Origin: Gemmatimonadota bacterium
Lineage (GTDB): Bacteria; Gemmatimonadota; Gemmatimonadetes; Longimicrobiales; Gaopeijiaceae
DNA: 58,159 nt
Reading direction: 5' to 3'
Assembly: GCA_026706635.1 (NCBI GenBank)
Contig: JAPOYJ010000017.1
Location: forward strand, 1 to 58,159
Made by a program: the position numbers and the translations under genes. This document shows positions 36,913 through 44,233 of this stretch, one piece after another. Every line of letters begins with the position of its first letter. Position 1 is the first letter of the stretch. A model generated the notes under the pieces. The model was given only the letters and a program-made list of their open reading frames with translations, ran no database searches and had not been told where the DNA came from.

Positions 36913-37524
36913 ATGTACCGAACCGGAATCGAGCCGCCGGAGCGCATCTGGTGGAAGAAGGTGGGACGGCACGAGAAGATGTGGGTGTGGATCGCCTTCG
37001 GCTGGTGCATGGTCCTATTCGCGATGATGCCGCTCTGGCACCTGAGGGGCGGCCAGAACCCGTCGGGGATCCGGCACCGCGTCGATCCGACCGACTACCA
37101 GGCCAGGGTGGCCGAGTTCATCCAGGAGTACCAGGTCGGTACCGAGAGCGGTCTCCCGCTCGTGGAGCCTCCGCCCGGCAGCGACGTCTACCTGCAGGCG
37201 TCGCAGTACGCGTGGATCCCCCTCGTGCGGCTGCGCCAGGGGGCGGAGTACACCCTCCACCTCTCCTCGCTCGACGTGAACCACGGCTTCAGCCTCTATC
37301 CGCTGAACATCAACTTCCAGGTGGTGCCGGGATACGACTACGGCCTGCGCATCGTCCCCAACCAGACCGGCGAGTTCCATGTGATGTGCAACGAGTTCTG
37401 CGGCATCGGCCACCACCTCATGGTGGGCAAGATCATCGTGGAGCCGGCGGAGGCGGCGGCTGAAGCGATCGACGCGCCGGCTGCGACGGTCGCCCAGGCC
37501 GCAGGCGCGGGAGGTGGCCGATGA
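36913..37524 (+). CDS. Cytochrome c oxidase subunit II (CuA), ba3-type
   Basis: A 203-residue protein with a GGAG-type ribosome site before the ATG. One N-terminal membrane helix (VWIAFGWCMVLFAMMPLWHL) is followed by the cupredoxin domain. The CuA ligands are seen: His in SLDVNHGFSL and CNEFCGIGHHLM with two Cys, Glu, His and Met. It takes electrons from cytochrome c or a blue copper protein and passes them to subunit I. A Pro/Ala-rich tail ends it. It overlaps the next gene by ATGA. Confidence 0.9.
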   Translation: MYRTGIEPPERIWWKKVGRHEKMWVWIAFGWCMVLFAMMPLWHLRGGQNPSGIRHRVDPTDYQARVAEFIQEYQVGTESGLPLVEPPPGSDVYLQASQYAWIPLVRLRQGAEYTLHLSSLDVNHGFSLYPLNINFQVVPGYDYGLRIVPNQTGEFHVMCNEFCGIGHHLMVGKIIVEPAEAAAEAIDAPAATVAQAAGAGGGR

Positions 37525-39242
37525 ACCCCTTCCGCAAGTGCCCCACAACCGGCCTGCAGGTGCACCGCACGGCCGACCAGCTCATCAAGGCCAACGCCGT
37601 CGTGGCGACCGTGGCGCTCCTCGTCGGGGGGATCGCCGCGCTACTCGTCCTCCTGACGCGCTGGGAGGCCGTCCTCCTCCTCGAAGCCGACATGTTCTAC
37701 CGGATGCTGACCGTCCACGGCATGAACATGCTCATCTTCTTCATCATCTTCTTCGAGATGGCGGTGCTCTACTTCGCCTCGGCCGTGCTCCTGAACTGCC
37801 GGGTCCCGGCGCCGAAGACCGGATGGATCACCTTCGCGCTCATGGTCGTCGGGGCGCTTATGGTCGAGTGGACGATGTGGACCGGGCGCGCCGACGTGCT
37901 CTTCACCTCGTACGTGCCGCTCCGGGCGCACCCGCTCTTCTACCTGGGCGTGATCCTCTTCGCGGTAGGCGCCCTCACCGTGGTCGGGCACTTCTTCGCC
38001 ATCATCACGGTGGCCAAGAGGGAGAAGGCGTACGAGGGCTCGCTTCCGCTGGTCACCTACGGGGCGCTCACGGCGGCCGCGATCGCGGCGGTCACCCTCC
38101 TGCACGGGGCGATCATCTACATCCCCACCTTCCTCTGGTCGCTCGACCTGATGAACGTGGATCCCCAGATGTACCGCCTCATCTGGTGGGGGCTCGGGCA
38201 CTCGTCGCAGCAGATCAACGTGGCCGCGATGGTGTCGATCTGGTATCTGCTCGGCGCTCTGACGGTCGGCGCGGTTGTCCTGAACGAGAAGGTGAGCCGC
38301 ACGGCCTTCGTCCTCTACGTCCTCTTCATCTCGATGGCCTCGGCCCACCACCTCCTGGTGGACCCCGGGATGGGTCCGGCGTGGAAGGTCTGGAACACCA
38401 GCTACTTCATGTACATGGCCGTGCTGGCATCCATGATCCACGGCTTCACGGTTCCGGCCGGAACGGAGCTGGGGATGCGTCTGCGGGGGGCCACCCAGGG
38501 GCTCTTCGGGTGGCTGAAGCGCGCACCCTGGAGCGATCCGGGATTCAGTTCGCTGGCGCTCTCGATCGTCGTCTTCGGCTTCGTGGGAGGGATCACCGGA
38601 GTGACCTTCGGCACAGAGCAGATCAACATCATCGCCCACAACACGCTGCGCATTCCAGGGCACTTCCACGCGACCGTGGTCTCCGGCACCGCGATGGCCT
38701 TCATGGGGATCACCTACTACGTGATTCCCCTCATCTTCCGGCGGGAGATCGCCTTCTACCGGCTCGCCAGGATCCAGCCCTACGTCTTCGCGCTCGGCAT
38801 GCTGGTCTTCTCGATGGCGATGACCTTCGCGGGAACCTTCGGCGTGCCGCGCCGTCACTGGGACATCGGCTTCAACCAGGCGCTCTTCCAGCCTGAGTTC
38901 TCGCCGGCGGTCAATCTGATCATCGGCGTGATGGCGGTGGGCGGGCTGATCGCGATCGTGGGGGGCGCGATCTACATCGTGGTGACCGTCGTCTCGGTCT
39001 TCTTCGGGAAGAGGATGGCTGCCGACGATTCCGGGCTGGGCGCTGTGGGCCGCGGTCTGCCGCCGGGGATCACGAATCCGCCGCGCGCGCTCAAGCCGGA
39101 GGACAGGGAGGCGCTCGGGCCGTCGGGCCGCCTGGGTCCGGTTCCGGGGACGATGGTGCTGGTGCTGATCTTCCTGGCCGCCTTCATCGCCTACTACTTC
39201 GTGAACTGGAAGCTGCTCTCCTTCCTCTGGCAGGTCGGATGA
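37521..39242 (+). CDS. Haem-copper oxidase subunit I, ba3-type
   Basis: A 573-residue integral membrane protein. The low-spin haem and binuclear-centre His ligands are visible: MLTVHGMNMLIFF (helix 2), LWWGLGHSSQQINVAAM-type helix 6, MASAHHLLVDPG (CuB pair) and IPGHFHATVVSGTA (helix 10). It reduces oxygen and pumps protons. The sequence pattern around helix 6 lacks the aa3-type Glu, as expected for B-type oxidases. ATG 37521 overlaps the CoxB stop, and the stop overlaps the SCO gene. Confidence 0.9.
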   Translation: MNPFRKCPTTGLQVHRTADQLIKANAVVATVALLVGGIAALLVLLTRWEAVLLLEADMFYRMLTVHGMNMLIFFIIFFEMAVLYFASAVLLNCRVPAPKTGWITFALMVVGALMVEWTMWTGRADVLFTSYVPLRAHPLFYLGVILFAVGALTVVGHFFAIITVAKREKAYEGSLPLVTYGALTAAAIAAVTLLHGAIIYIPTFLWSLDLMNVDPQMYRLIWWGLGHSSQQINVAAMVSIWYLLGALTVGAVVLNEKVSRTAFVLYVLFISMASAHHLLVDPGMGPAWKVWNTSYFMYMAVLASMIHGFTVPAGTELGMRLRGATQGLFGWLKRAPWSDPGFSSLALSIVVFGFVGGITGVTFGTEQINIIAHNTLRIPGHFHATVVSGTAMAFMGITYYVIPLIFRREIAFYRLARIQPYVFALGMLVFSMAMTFAGTFGVPRRHWDIGFNQALFQPEFSPAVNLIIGVMAVGGLIAIVGGAIYIVVTVVSVFFGKRMAADDSGLGAVGRGLPPGITNPPRALKPEDREALGPSGRLGPVPGTMVLVLIFLAAFIAYYFVNWKLLSFLWQVG

Positions 39243-40294
39243 CGCCGGAGGGAGCGGAACCGGGGATCCGCTCGCCTGTGGAGGAGGGGGTTCCCGCCCC
39301 GGAAGTGCCGGAACGGATGGGCGGACGCGCGCCGAGTGCGGAGGGGAGGAGCGTGGACGAAGGCACCCCCTCGCCGGCCGCGGTCCGTGGCGCGATGATC
39401 GGGGTCCTGGCGCTCCTCGCGATCACCGTCGCGTGGTGGGCCTTCGCGCTCTGGCCTGTCGACGGCGTCCCCCCGGAGTGGCTGGAGCGCGCCCGCGCGG
39501 TGTGCTTCAATACCGGCGCGTCGGGGCTTCCAGATGCATCGGGATGGCTGCTGCTGATCGGACAGCCTATCGGGATGCTGGCGGTGCTGATGGTGATCGC
39601 GGGCGATGCCGTGCGGGCCGGGGTGAGGCGGGCGTTCGCCTCGGCGGCGGGGCTGCTCGGAGTTGCGGGCGTGGTTGGCGTGCTGCTGGCGGGGCTGGTG
39701 CTCTCGGCCGTGCGCGTCGTGGGAGCGCCCCGCGACGCCGAGTGGCTGGAGGCGGCGAGCGCGCGGGTGCCCGCCTCGTATCCGCGCCTCGACCGGCCCC
39801 TTCCGGAGGTCGCGGGGCTGGTGGACCAGCGCGGCGAAGCCTTCGACTGGGGCCGGCTCGCGGGACGACCGGCGCTCCTCACATTCGGCTTCGGGCACTG
39901 CGCGACGGTATGCCCCCTGACGGTCATGAACGCGAAGCAGGTCCAGGACCGCCTCCGGGCCGAGGGTCGCCAGATGGAGCTCGTCGTGATCACGCTGGAT
40001 CCCTGGCGGGACACTCCGGCGCGGCTTCCCGCGCTGGCGCGGCAGTTCCACCTGGATGCGGGCGCGGAGGGAGACGGAGACCACATCGGCTCCTACCTCC
40101 TCTCCGGCCCCGTCGAGGCGGTCAACGCCGGGCTCGACGCCCTCCAGGTGGCCCGGGAGCGAGTGTCGGACACCGGCGAGATCATCCACCCCTCGCTCGT
40201 CTACCTGATGGACGGAGAGGGAACGATCGTCTACGCCGCGAGCGGGCACGCCGACCTGATCGAGGAGCTGGCGCGCAGGGGCACGGGTAGGTGA
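39239..40294 (+). CDS. SCO1/SenC-like copper chaperone fused to a membrane domain
   Basis: A 351-residue protein. The N-terminal half has about four membrane helices (MIGVLALLAITVAWWAFAL, and further ones to residue 165) in place of the usual single anchor. The C-terminal half is a thioredoxin-like SCO domain: FGFGHCATVCPLT holds the CxxxC copper ligands, and the third His is in EIIHPSLVYL. It probably loads copper into CuA of subunit II. It is translationally coupled to CoxA and ends the operon, 3 bp before dyad doublet copy 6. Confidence 0.8.
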   Translation: MTPEGAEPGIRSPVEEGVPAPEVPERMGGRAPSAEGRSVDEGTPSPAAVRGAMIGVLALLAITVAWWAFALWPVDGVPPEWLERARAVCFNTGASGLPDASGWLLLIGQPIGMLAVLMVIAGDAVRAGVRRAFASAAGLLGVAGVVGVLLAGLVLSAVRVVGAPRDAEWLEAASARVPASYPRLDRPLPEVAGLVDQRGEAFDWGRLAGRPALLTFGFGHCATVCPLTVMNAKQVQDRLRAEGRQMELVVITLDPWRDTPARLPALARQFHLDAGAEGDGDHIGSYLLSGPVEAVNAGLDALQVARERVSDTGEIIHPSLVYLMDGEGTIVYAASGHADLIEELARRGTGR

Positions 40295-40297
40295 AAT

Positions 40298-40336
40298 TGT
40301 AAACCATGGATTACACAATGTAAATCATACATTACA
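40298..40336 (+). promoter_or_regulatory. TGTAA/TTACA dyad doublet, copy 6
   Basis: TGTAAACCATGGATTACA, spacer CAA, TGTAAATCATACATTACA. It is identical to copy 7 over the full doublet. TACATT lies five bases before a GTG at 40339, which opens an 11-codon leader frame that overlaps the ATG of the next ORF (TGATG). Confidence 0.8.
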
Positions 40337-40370
40337 TTGTGAGGAAACGAGCGAAGCGGTCTACGCGCTG

Positions 40371-40550
40371 ATGGCCGTCCCGTTGACTGGCATAGCAAGC
40401 TGGATCGGACGCGGCCTCTTCGTCAAGCGACAGATTGCCAAGGCCATCGAGCAAGCCATCGCCGAAGAACGCCTCGCGCGTCGGAAGGCGATTCTCGATA
40501 GCCAGTTGGAGTTCTTCGAGTTGGCACGCCGGGTCGGCTACGGGCGGTGA
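40371..40550 (+). CDS. Small basic protein between dyad doublet and terminator
   Basis: A 59-residue ORF (MAVPLTGIASWIGRGLFVKR at the start, then an amphipathic Ala/Glu/Arg-rich helix). I recognise no family. It is bounded upstream by doublet copy 6 and downstream by a strong hairpin terminator, so it looks like a complete miniature transcription unit. Its ATG overlaps the stop of a tiny leader frame, which suggests coupled translation. It is 34 bp from the doublet. Confidence 0.5.
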   Translation: MAVPLTGIASWIGRGLFVKRQIAKAIEQAIAEERLARRKAILDSQLEFFELARRVGYGR

Positions 40551-40553
40551 TGG

Positions 40554-40590
40554 GCCCCGCAGCGGTCACGAAACCGCTGCGGGGCTTTCC
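40554..40590 (+). terminator. Rho-independent-type terminator
   Basis: A 13-bp perfect GC-rich stem (GCCCCGCAGCGGT paired with ACCGCTGCGGGGC) with a 6-nt loop is followed by TTTCC. It begins 3 bp after the stop of the small ORF. Confidence 0.8.
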
Positions 40591-40777
40591 GTCTCTCTAG
40601 CGTAGACCACTCTGTTGCGGCTGCGCAACTGCTCCCTCGAAGGTTCGGGCGATCTGGACGCACCTACGGGGGTGGCGGCGACGCTTGCGGTCTCCTGCTA
40701 CACTTCGCTACACTTCGCTACCGCCGGTTGCTGTCCCCACAGGGCGAAACACCACCGAACGCAGGAGATGCCGCCAC

Positions 40778-40999
40778 ATGCACCTGACACAGGAGGACCG
40801 CGACTGGATCGCCAGCGCGATCAAGAAGGGGGTCCGGGAGGAGCTGAAGCCCATCGAGCAGCGGCTGGAGAGGGGGTTCGAGGCGACGGGCCGGGGGTTC
40901 AAGGTGGTGAATCAGAAGATCGACGCGCTGGAGTCGATGAGGAAGCCGAAGGGCGGCCCTGCGCCGTCCGATCTCCCCCTGGCCGCGAAGGACCGCTAG
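40778..40999 (+). CDS. Small coiled-coil protein convergent with the transposase
   Basis: A 73-residue ORF from the ATG at 40778, with GGAG 10 nt upstream. It reads as one amphipathic helix (EDRDWIASAIKKGVREELKP, then EQRLERGFEATGRGFKVVNQ), with a Pro/Lys tail. Family not recognised. It converges with the transposase and shares CTAG as stop codon on both strands. It may be a passenger of the insertion sequence. Confidence 0.5.
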   Translation: MHLTQEDRDWIASAIKKGVREELKPIEQRLERGFEATGRGFKVVNQKIDALESMRKPKGGPAPSDLPLAAKDR

Positions 41000-41904
41000 G
41001 CCGCCTCGCCGTCCACGAGTCGCCGGTACTCCAGAGGCTCGGTGCACATGATGCGCCGGAGCGCGTCGCGGAAGATGTAGGGGTTGTCCCGGTTGTTGAA
41101 CCGCCACTCCAGCTCCTCCAGGTACCGGTCCATGTGCTTGACGCTCATCTTGTGGAAGCTGCCGACGATGCTACGCTTGAAGAGGCTCCACACTCCCTCC
41201 ACGGATTTTGTGTGCACGTCTCCGACCACCCACTCGTCGGCGCTGTGGTTGACGCTCTCGTGACGCCGAGTGCCGGTCTCGAGACCGACATGGGACCGGA
41301 GCTCGTCGGTGTAGATCGCGTCGGCGGCGTCGCTGATGTTCCGGGCGACGAAGTCGTGGATCGTCTTCTTCCGGATGTTCGGGATCCGCTCGATGCGGAC
41401 CCGGCCGCCCCGCTCGATCGCACCGGCGACCCAGGTCTTGTTCTCGTGCCAGTCCATCCCCTTCCTGGCCCTGCCGCCGACCATCGTCTGGTCCATCTCG
41501 ACGATCCCGACGAGGGTGGGGCCGGAGAGCGGATCGTTGCCCATGGCCTCGCGGATCCGGTGGCAGAGGTGCCAGGCCGTCCGGTACTGGACGCCGAGCA
41601 TACGCTTGAGCTGGTTCGCGCTGACGCCCTTCTTCGACTGGCACACCAGGCAGATGGCGACGAACCACTTCCGGAGCGGCAGGTGGGACCGGTGCATGAT
41701 CGTTCCCGCGGTCACGCTGAACCGGTACCGGCATTCCTCCTCCGTGCACCGGAACTGGTGGCGGCTGGCGATCTCGGTCACGTCCAACGAACCGCACCGC
41801 AGGCAGGCCACGCCGTTCGGCCACCGGATGGCCTCCAGAGTGTCGCGGCACTTCTGGTCGCAGTTGAATCGATCCATCAGCGTCATGAGGTTCACGTCAC
41901 GCAT
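40996..41904 (-). CDS. IS1595-family (ISXO2-like) transposase
   Basis: A 302-residue protein. The N-terminal zinc-binding region has two CxxC pairs (VACLRCGSLD, then FRCTEEECRYRFSV). The ISXO2-like DDE-type domain follows: GIVEMDQTMVGGRARKGMDW (first Asp), AIYTDELRSHVGL (second Asp) and SVEGVWSLFKRSIVGSFHKM (family motif, with the third acidic residue). Length and layout match intact members, so it could be active. The start ATG lies 7 bp inside the candidate right end. Confidence 0.9.
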   Translation of the reverse strand: MRDVNLMTLMDRFNCDQKCRDTLEAIRWPNGVACLRCGSLDVTEIASRHQFRCTEEECRYRFSVTAGTIMHRSHLPLRKWFVAICLVCQSKKGVSANQLKRMLGVQYRTAWHLCHRIREAMGNDPLSGPTLVGIVEMDQTMVGGRARKGMDWHENKTWVAGAIERGGRVRIERIPNIRKKTIHDFVARNISDAADAIYTDELRSHVGLETGTRRHESVNHSADEWVVGDVHTKSVEGVWSLFKRSIVGSFHKMSVKHMDRYLEELEWRFNNRDNPYIFRDALRRIMCTEPLEYRRLVDGEAA

Positions 41905-41925
41905 GGCTAGTCACCCCCGTAGGAA

Positions 41926-42127
41926 ACGGCGTAGGACAGTGCCCCGGAACATCGGGGAGAAGACCGACCGCGAGATCATGCAAGCCGTCTTCGGGAAACG
42001 AGTTACGCGAGAACTCGAAGCCCTGGCGGCAGAGTCGGACGAGCGCGGCAAGTCATCCATAGAACCAAGTTGTCACCCGTACCGATCAAGAACAGCCCAT
42101 TCCCCGTGTTCGGTTCAGGGACAGTGA
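41926..42127 (+). pseudogene. Possible gene fragment beside the insertion sequence
   Basis: The frame ending at 42127 includes a protein-like stretch (NIGEKTDREIMQAVFGKRVT, then RELEALAAESDERG), with an ATG at 41978. It is cut on its upstream side by the insertion sequence and continues into less convincing sequence. No family recognised. The rest of 42128-42324 holds nothing I can name. Confidence 0.25.
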
Positions 42128-42324
42128 CTGCCGTCGCCGAGGATGAACTCGGCGTTCAGTATGTTGTTCGGCTGCGCGCATTGTACTGATCTACCCGTTG
42201 GTGGCGGCTCGGCACGCCCATGGTCTCGGCCCGCGAAGCGGCGCACGGCGCACCCGCTGGCGCTCCCCGCCACCGTGGCCGTAGGTTGCTGGCTGTCCGC
42301 CACTGCTCCCGACCCGCTCTCCCA

Positions 42325-42461
42325 GCAGTCCGTGGGAGGGACACTGGCATTGTAAACCATGGATTACACAATGTAAATCATACATTACATTGTGAGCAAA
42401 CGAGCGAAGCGGTCCAGCGGCGATGCTCGAATGCCGTGGGAGCATTGCCCGCGGGCCCCTA
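42325..42461 (+). mobile_element. Short miniature element (copy D)
   Basis: The left end GCAGTCCGTGG matches the right end of element A. The right end, read inward on the minus strand (GGGCCCGCGGGCAATGC, then TCCCACGGC), matches the family terminus. Between them lie the dyad doublet and the shared AAACGAGCGAAGCGGTCC segment. At 137 bp it is about half the length of element A. Its right end overlaps the stop codon of the YjbQ-like gene. Confidence 0.65.
42351..42389 (+). promoter_or_regulatory. TGTAA/TTACA dyad doublet, copy 7
   Basis: TGTAAACCATGGATTACA, spacer CAA, TGTAAATCATACATTACA, identical to copy 6. A GTG follows 2 nt later (42392) and opens a frame starting MSKRAKRSSGDARMPWEHC, but that frame then runs antisense to the YjbQ-like gene. 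Confidence 0.8.
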
Positions 42462-43565
42462 GACGAACCGCAGTAGCGTCACCTCCAGCTCCCGGCTCTG
42501 CCTGGGCGCGCCCCTCCACTGCACCAGGATCGGGCTCTGGTACGTGCCCCACCCGATATCGCCGGTGCCGTCGCCGCCTCGGTCCAGCACCGGAAGGCTC
42601 ACGGCGCGCTTCATCCGCAGGAAGTGCGATACCGGCAGCGCCACCGCCCGGTTCACCACCCGCTCCACCACCGAATTGCGGAGCCGCACCCGGTCCAGCA
42701 CCTGGTTCAGAACCTGGACCGCGTCGAACTGGGCGAAGTTCATCGCCTTGGCCGGGATCGAGCGTGGGTCGCGGAGCGCGTGCCGCACGTCCTTCCCGGT
42801 CTGCGCCATGAATCTGAAGGGATTGCGAAGCGCGTTTCGCAGGTCGTAGTCCATGAGGAGCGGTTCGTACTCGTTCACCGTCAGACCCGCGTTCTCCTCT
42901 CCGTCGGGGAGCGACACGTCGAAGCGCCCGAAGGCGACCCGGTGCCCGTCGACCATCCGCTCCAGAGCCCCGATGAATCCGACTCGGGGATCGCGCAGGT
43001 TCTGCGCGTCGATCGCATGGGGCGAGGCGGGTATGCGTATCCGACAGCGTTCGACCTCCTCTTCGCGATCGTAGGCCAGAACGGTCGTGCGCCGCTGCCG
43101 GGTTCCACCTAGGTGCACGCCGTCGAGCTCCACGAACCAGACGGGTTCGCCGCCCTTCAGCTCGTAGGAGGCCGAGTTGCGCAGCCCGGCCCCGATGAAG
43201 GTGAGGTGGGAGTCGGCGTTGAGCGGTTCGGAGGCCCGCTGCTCCTCCGTGAGCTCGCTGCGCAGCTCCATCGTGTCGTGCACATAGTCCGCGCCTGGCG
43301 GGAAGAGCTCGCGAAAGAGCTCCAGGTAGTCGTTGATCCCGCTCCTGTCGTGCTCCAGCAGCTCGGCCATCCGCTGGTCCAGGTATCCGGCCGTCGTGTG
43401 GTCCGAGATGTAGAACGACCGGGCGAAGCGCGCGAAGTCGTCGCCGAATTCCTCGAGCAGACGTCCTCTGACGTCGGTGAGCTGACTGCGCGCCGTTGGC
43501 TGGATCCGCAACGTGGCCAGAAAGGGCCCGTCGTCGCGCGTTGTATGCCGATTGACGATGAGCAT
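42459..43565 (-). CDS. YjbQ-like (UPF0047-type) N-terminal domain protein
   Basis: About 368 residues from the ATG at 43565; the open frame extends much further upstream, but that part is antisense to DinB. Residues 10-160 resemble the YjbQ/UPF0047 fold: ISDHTTAGYLDQRM corresponds to the HTSASLTINE region, and VELDGVHLGGTRQRRTTVLA to the final strand. The match is distant. The C-terminal 200 residues are unknown (NEYEPLLMDYDLRNALRNPF). Family members have weak thiamine phosphate synthase activity; function here is unclear. Confidence 0.5.
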   Translation of the reverse strand: MLIVNRHTTRDDGPFLATLRIQPTARSQLTDVRGRLLEEFGDDFARFARSFYISDHTTAGYLDQRMAELLEHDRSGINDYLELFRELFPPGADYVHDTMELRSELTEEQRASEPLNADSHLTFIGAGLRNSASYELKGGEPVWFVELDGVHLGGTRQRRTTVLAYDREEEVERCRIRIPASPHAIDAQNLRDPRVGFIGALERMVDGHRVAFGRFDVSLPDGEENAGLTVNEYEPLLMDYDLRNALRNPFRFMAQTGKDVRHALRDPRSIPAKAMNFAQFDAVQVLNQVLDRVRLRNSVVERVVNRAVALPVSHFLRMKRAVSLPVLDRGGDGTGDIGWGTYQSPILVQWRGAPRQSRELEVTLLRFV

Positions 43566-43743
43566 CCGATGCCCTGTGTGAGGTGGAGCATGCCTGGGTC
43601 CTTCGACGATCCCCAGCCAATGCGCTCCTGCTAACTTAACGAACGGGCGGGTCGCTCCGCAGGTACGCGGCGCAGCTGGATGGCGACGCTCCGGTCGGCC
43701 CCGAGCCCCGGAATCAACCCAACTGTGGATCAAGGGGGATGCG

Positions 43744-44217
43744 ATGGAGCTCCAGCAGACTCTCGCCGCCCGGCTTCGCACCTCGCTCGCGTACTTCCAG
43801 GGCACGGCGTCCGCCTTCTCGGAGGAGGACTCGGCATTCGCGCCCGATCCGGCGATGTTCACCGTGGCCGCCCACGTCGCCCACGCCGCCGATTCCGTCG
43901 ACTGGTTCGTCGAGGGCGCCTTCGGCAAGGGATGGGATCTGGACTTCGAGGCGCTGGAGGCGCGCATTCGGAGGGTGACGTCGCTCGGCGAGGCGAAGGA
44001 GTGGCTGGAGCGCTCCTTCGCCAATGCGGTGCGTGCGGTCGAGGCCGCCACCTCCGACGAGCTCCGCGCGCCGATACCCGACGAGCGCATGATGAAGGGG
44101 ATGCCCCGGGAAGGAGTGGTGAACGGCATCGTGGACCACACGGCGCACCATCGCGGCTCGCTCGCCGTCTACGCGCGGGCGCTGGGGAGGGTGCCGCCGA
44201 TGCCGTACGGCGGTTGA
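43744..44217 (+). CDS. DinB-family protein
   Basis: A 157-residue four-helix-bundle protein of DinB/YfiT type. The metal-binding His residues are apparent in AAHVAHAADSVDWF and GIVDHTAHHRGSLAVYARAL. AAGGGGG lies 6 nt before the ATG. Family members are metal-dependent, often thiol transferases or of unknown role. It is 16 bp upstream of the HyuA-HyuB gene, probably in one operon. Confidence 0.85.
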   Translation: MELQQTLAARLRTSLAYFQGTASAFSEEDSAFAPDPAMFTVAAHVAHAADSVDWFVEGAFGKGWDLDFEALEARIRRVTSLGEAKEWLERSFANAVRAVEAATSDELRAPIPDERMMKGMPREGVVNGIVDHTAHHRGSLAVYARALGRVPPMPYGG

Positions 44218-44233
44218 TCCCTCCCAGCAGTCG

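Larger units (their letters stand above)
40663..41923 (-). mobile_element. IS1595-type insertion sequence (candidate ends)
   Basis: A 12-bp inverted repeat (CCTACGGGGGTG) bounds the transposase: 40663-40674 and 41912-41923. The right end lies directly before the transposase ATG and includes its G-rich ribosome site. I see no matching target duplication, so the ends are provisional. A small ORF is carried on the opposite strand. The whole lies between the identical doublet copies 6 and 7. Confidence 0.5.
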
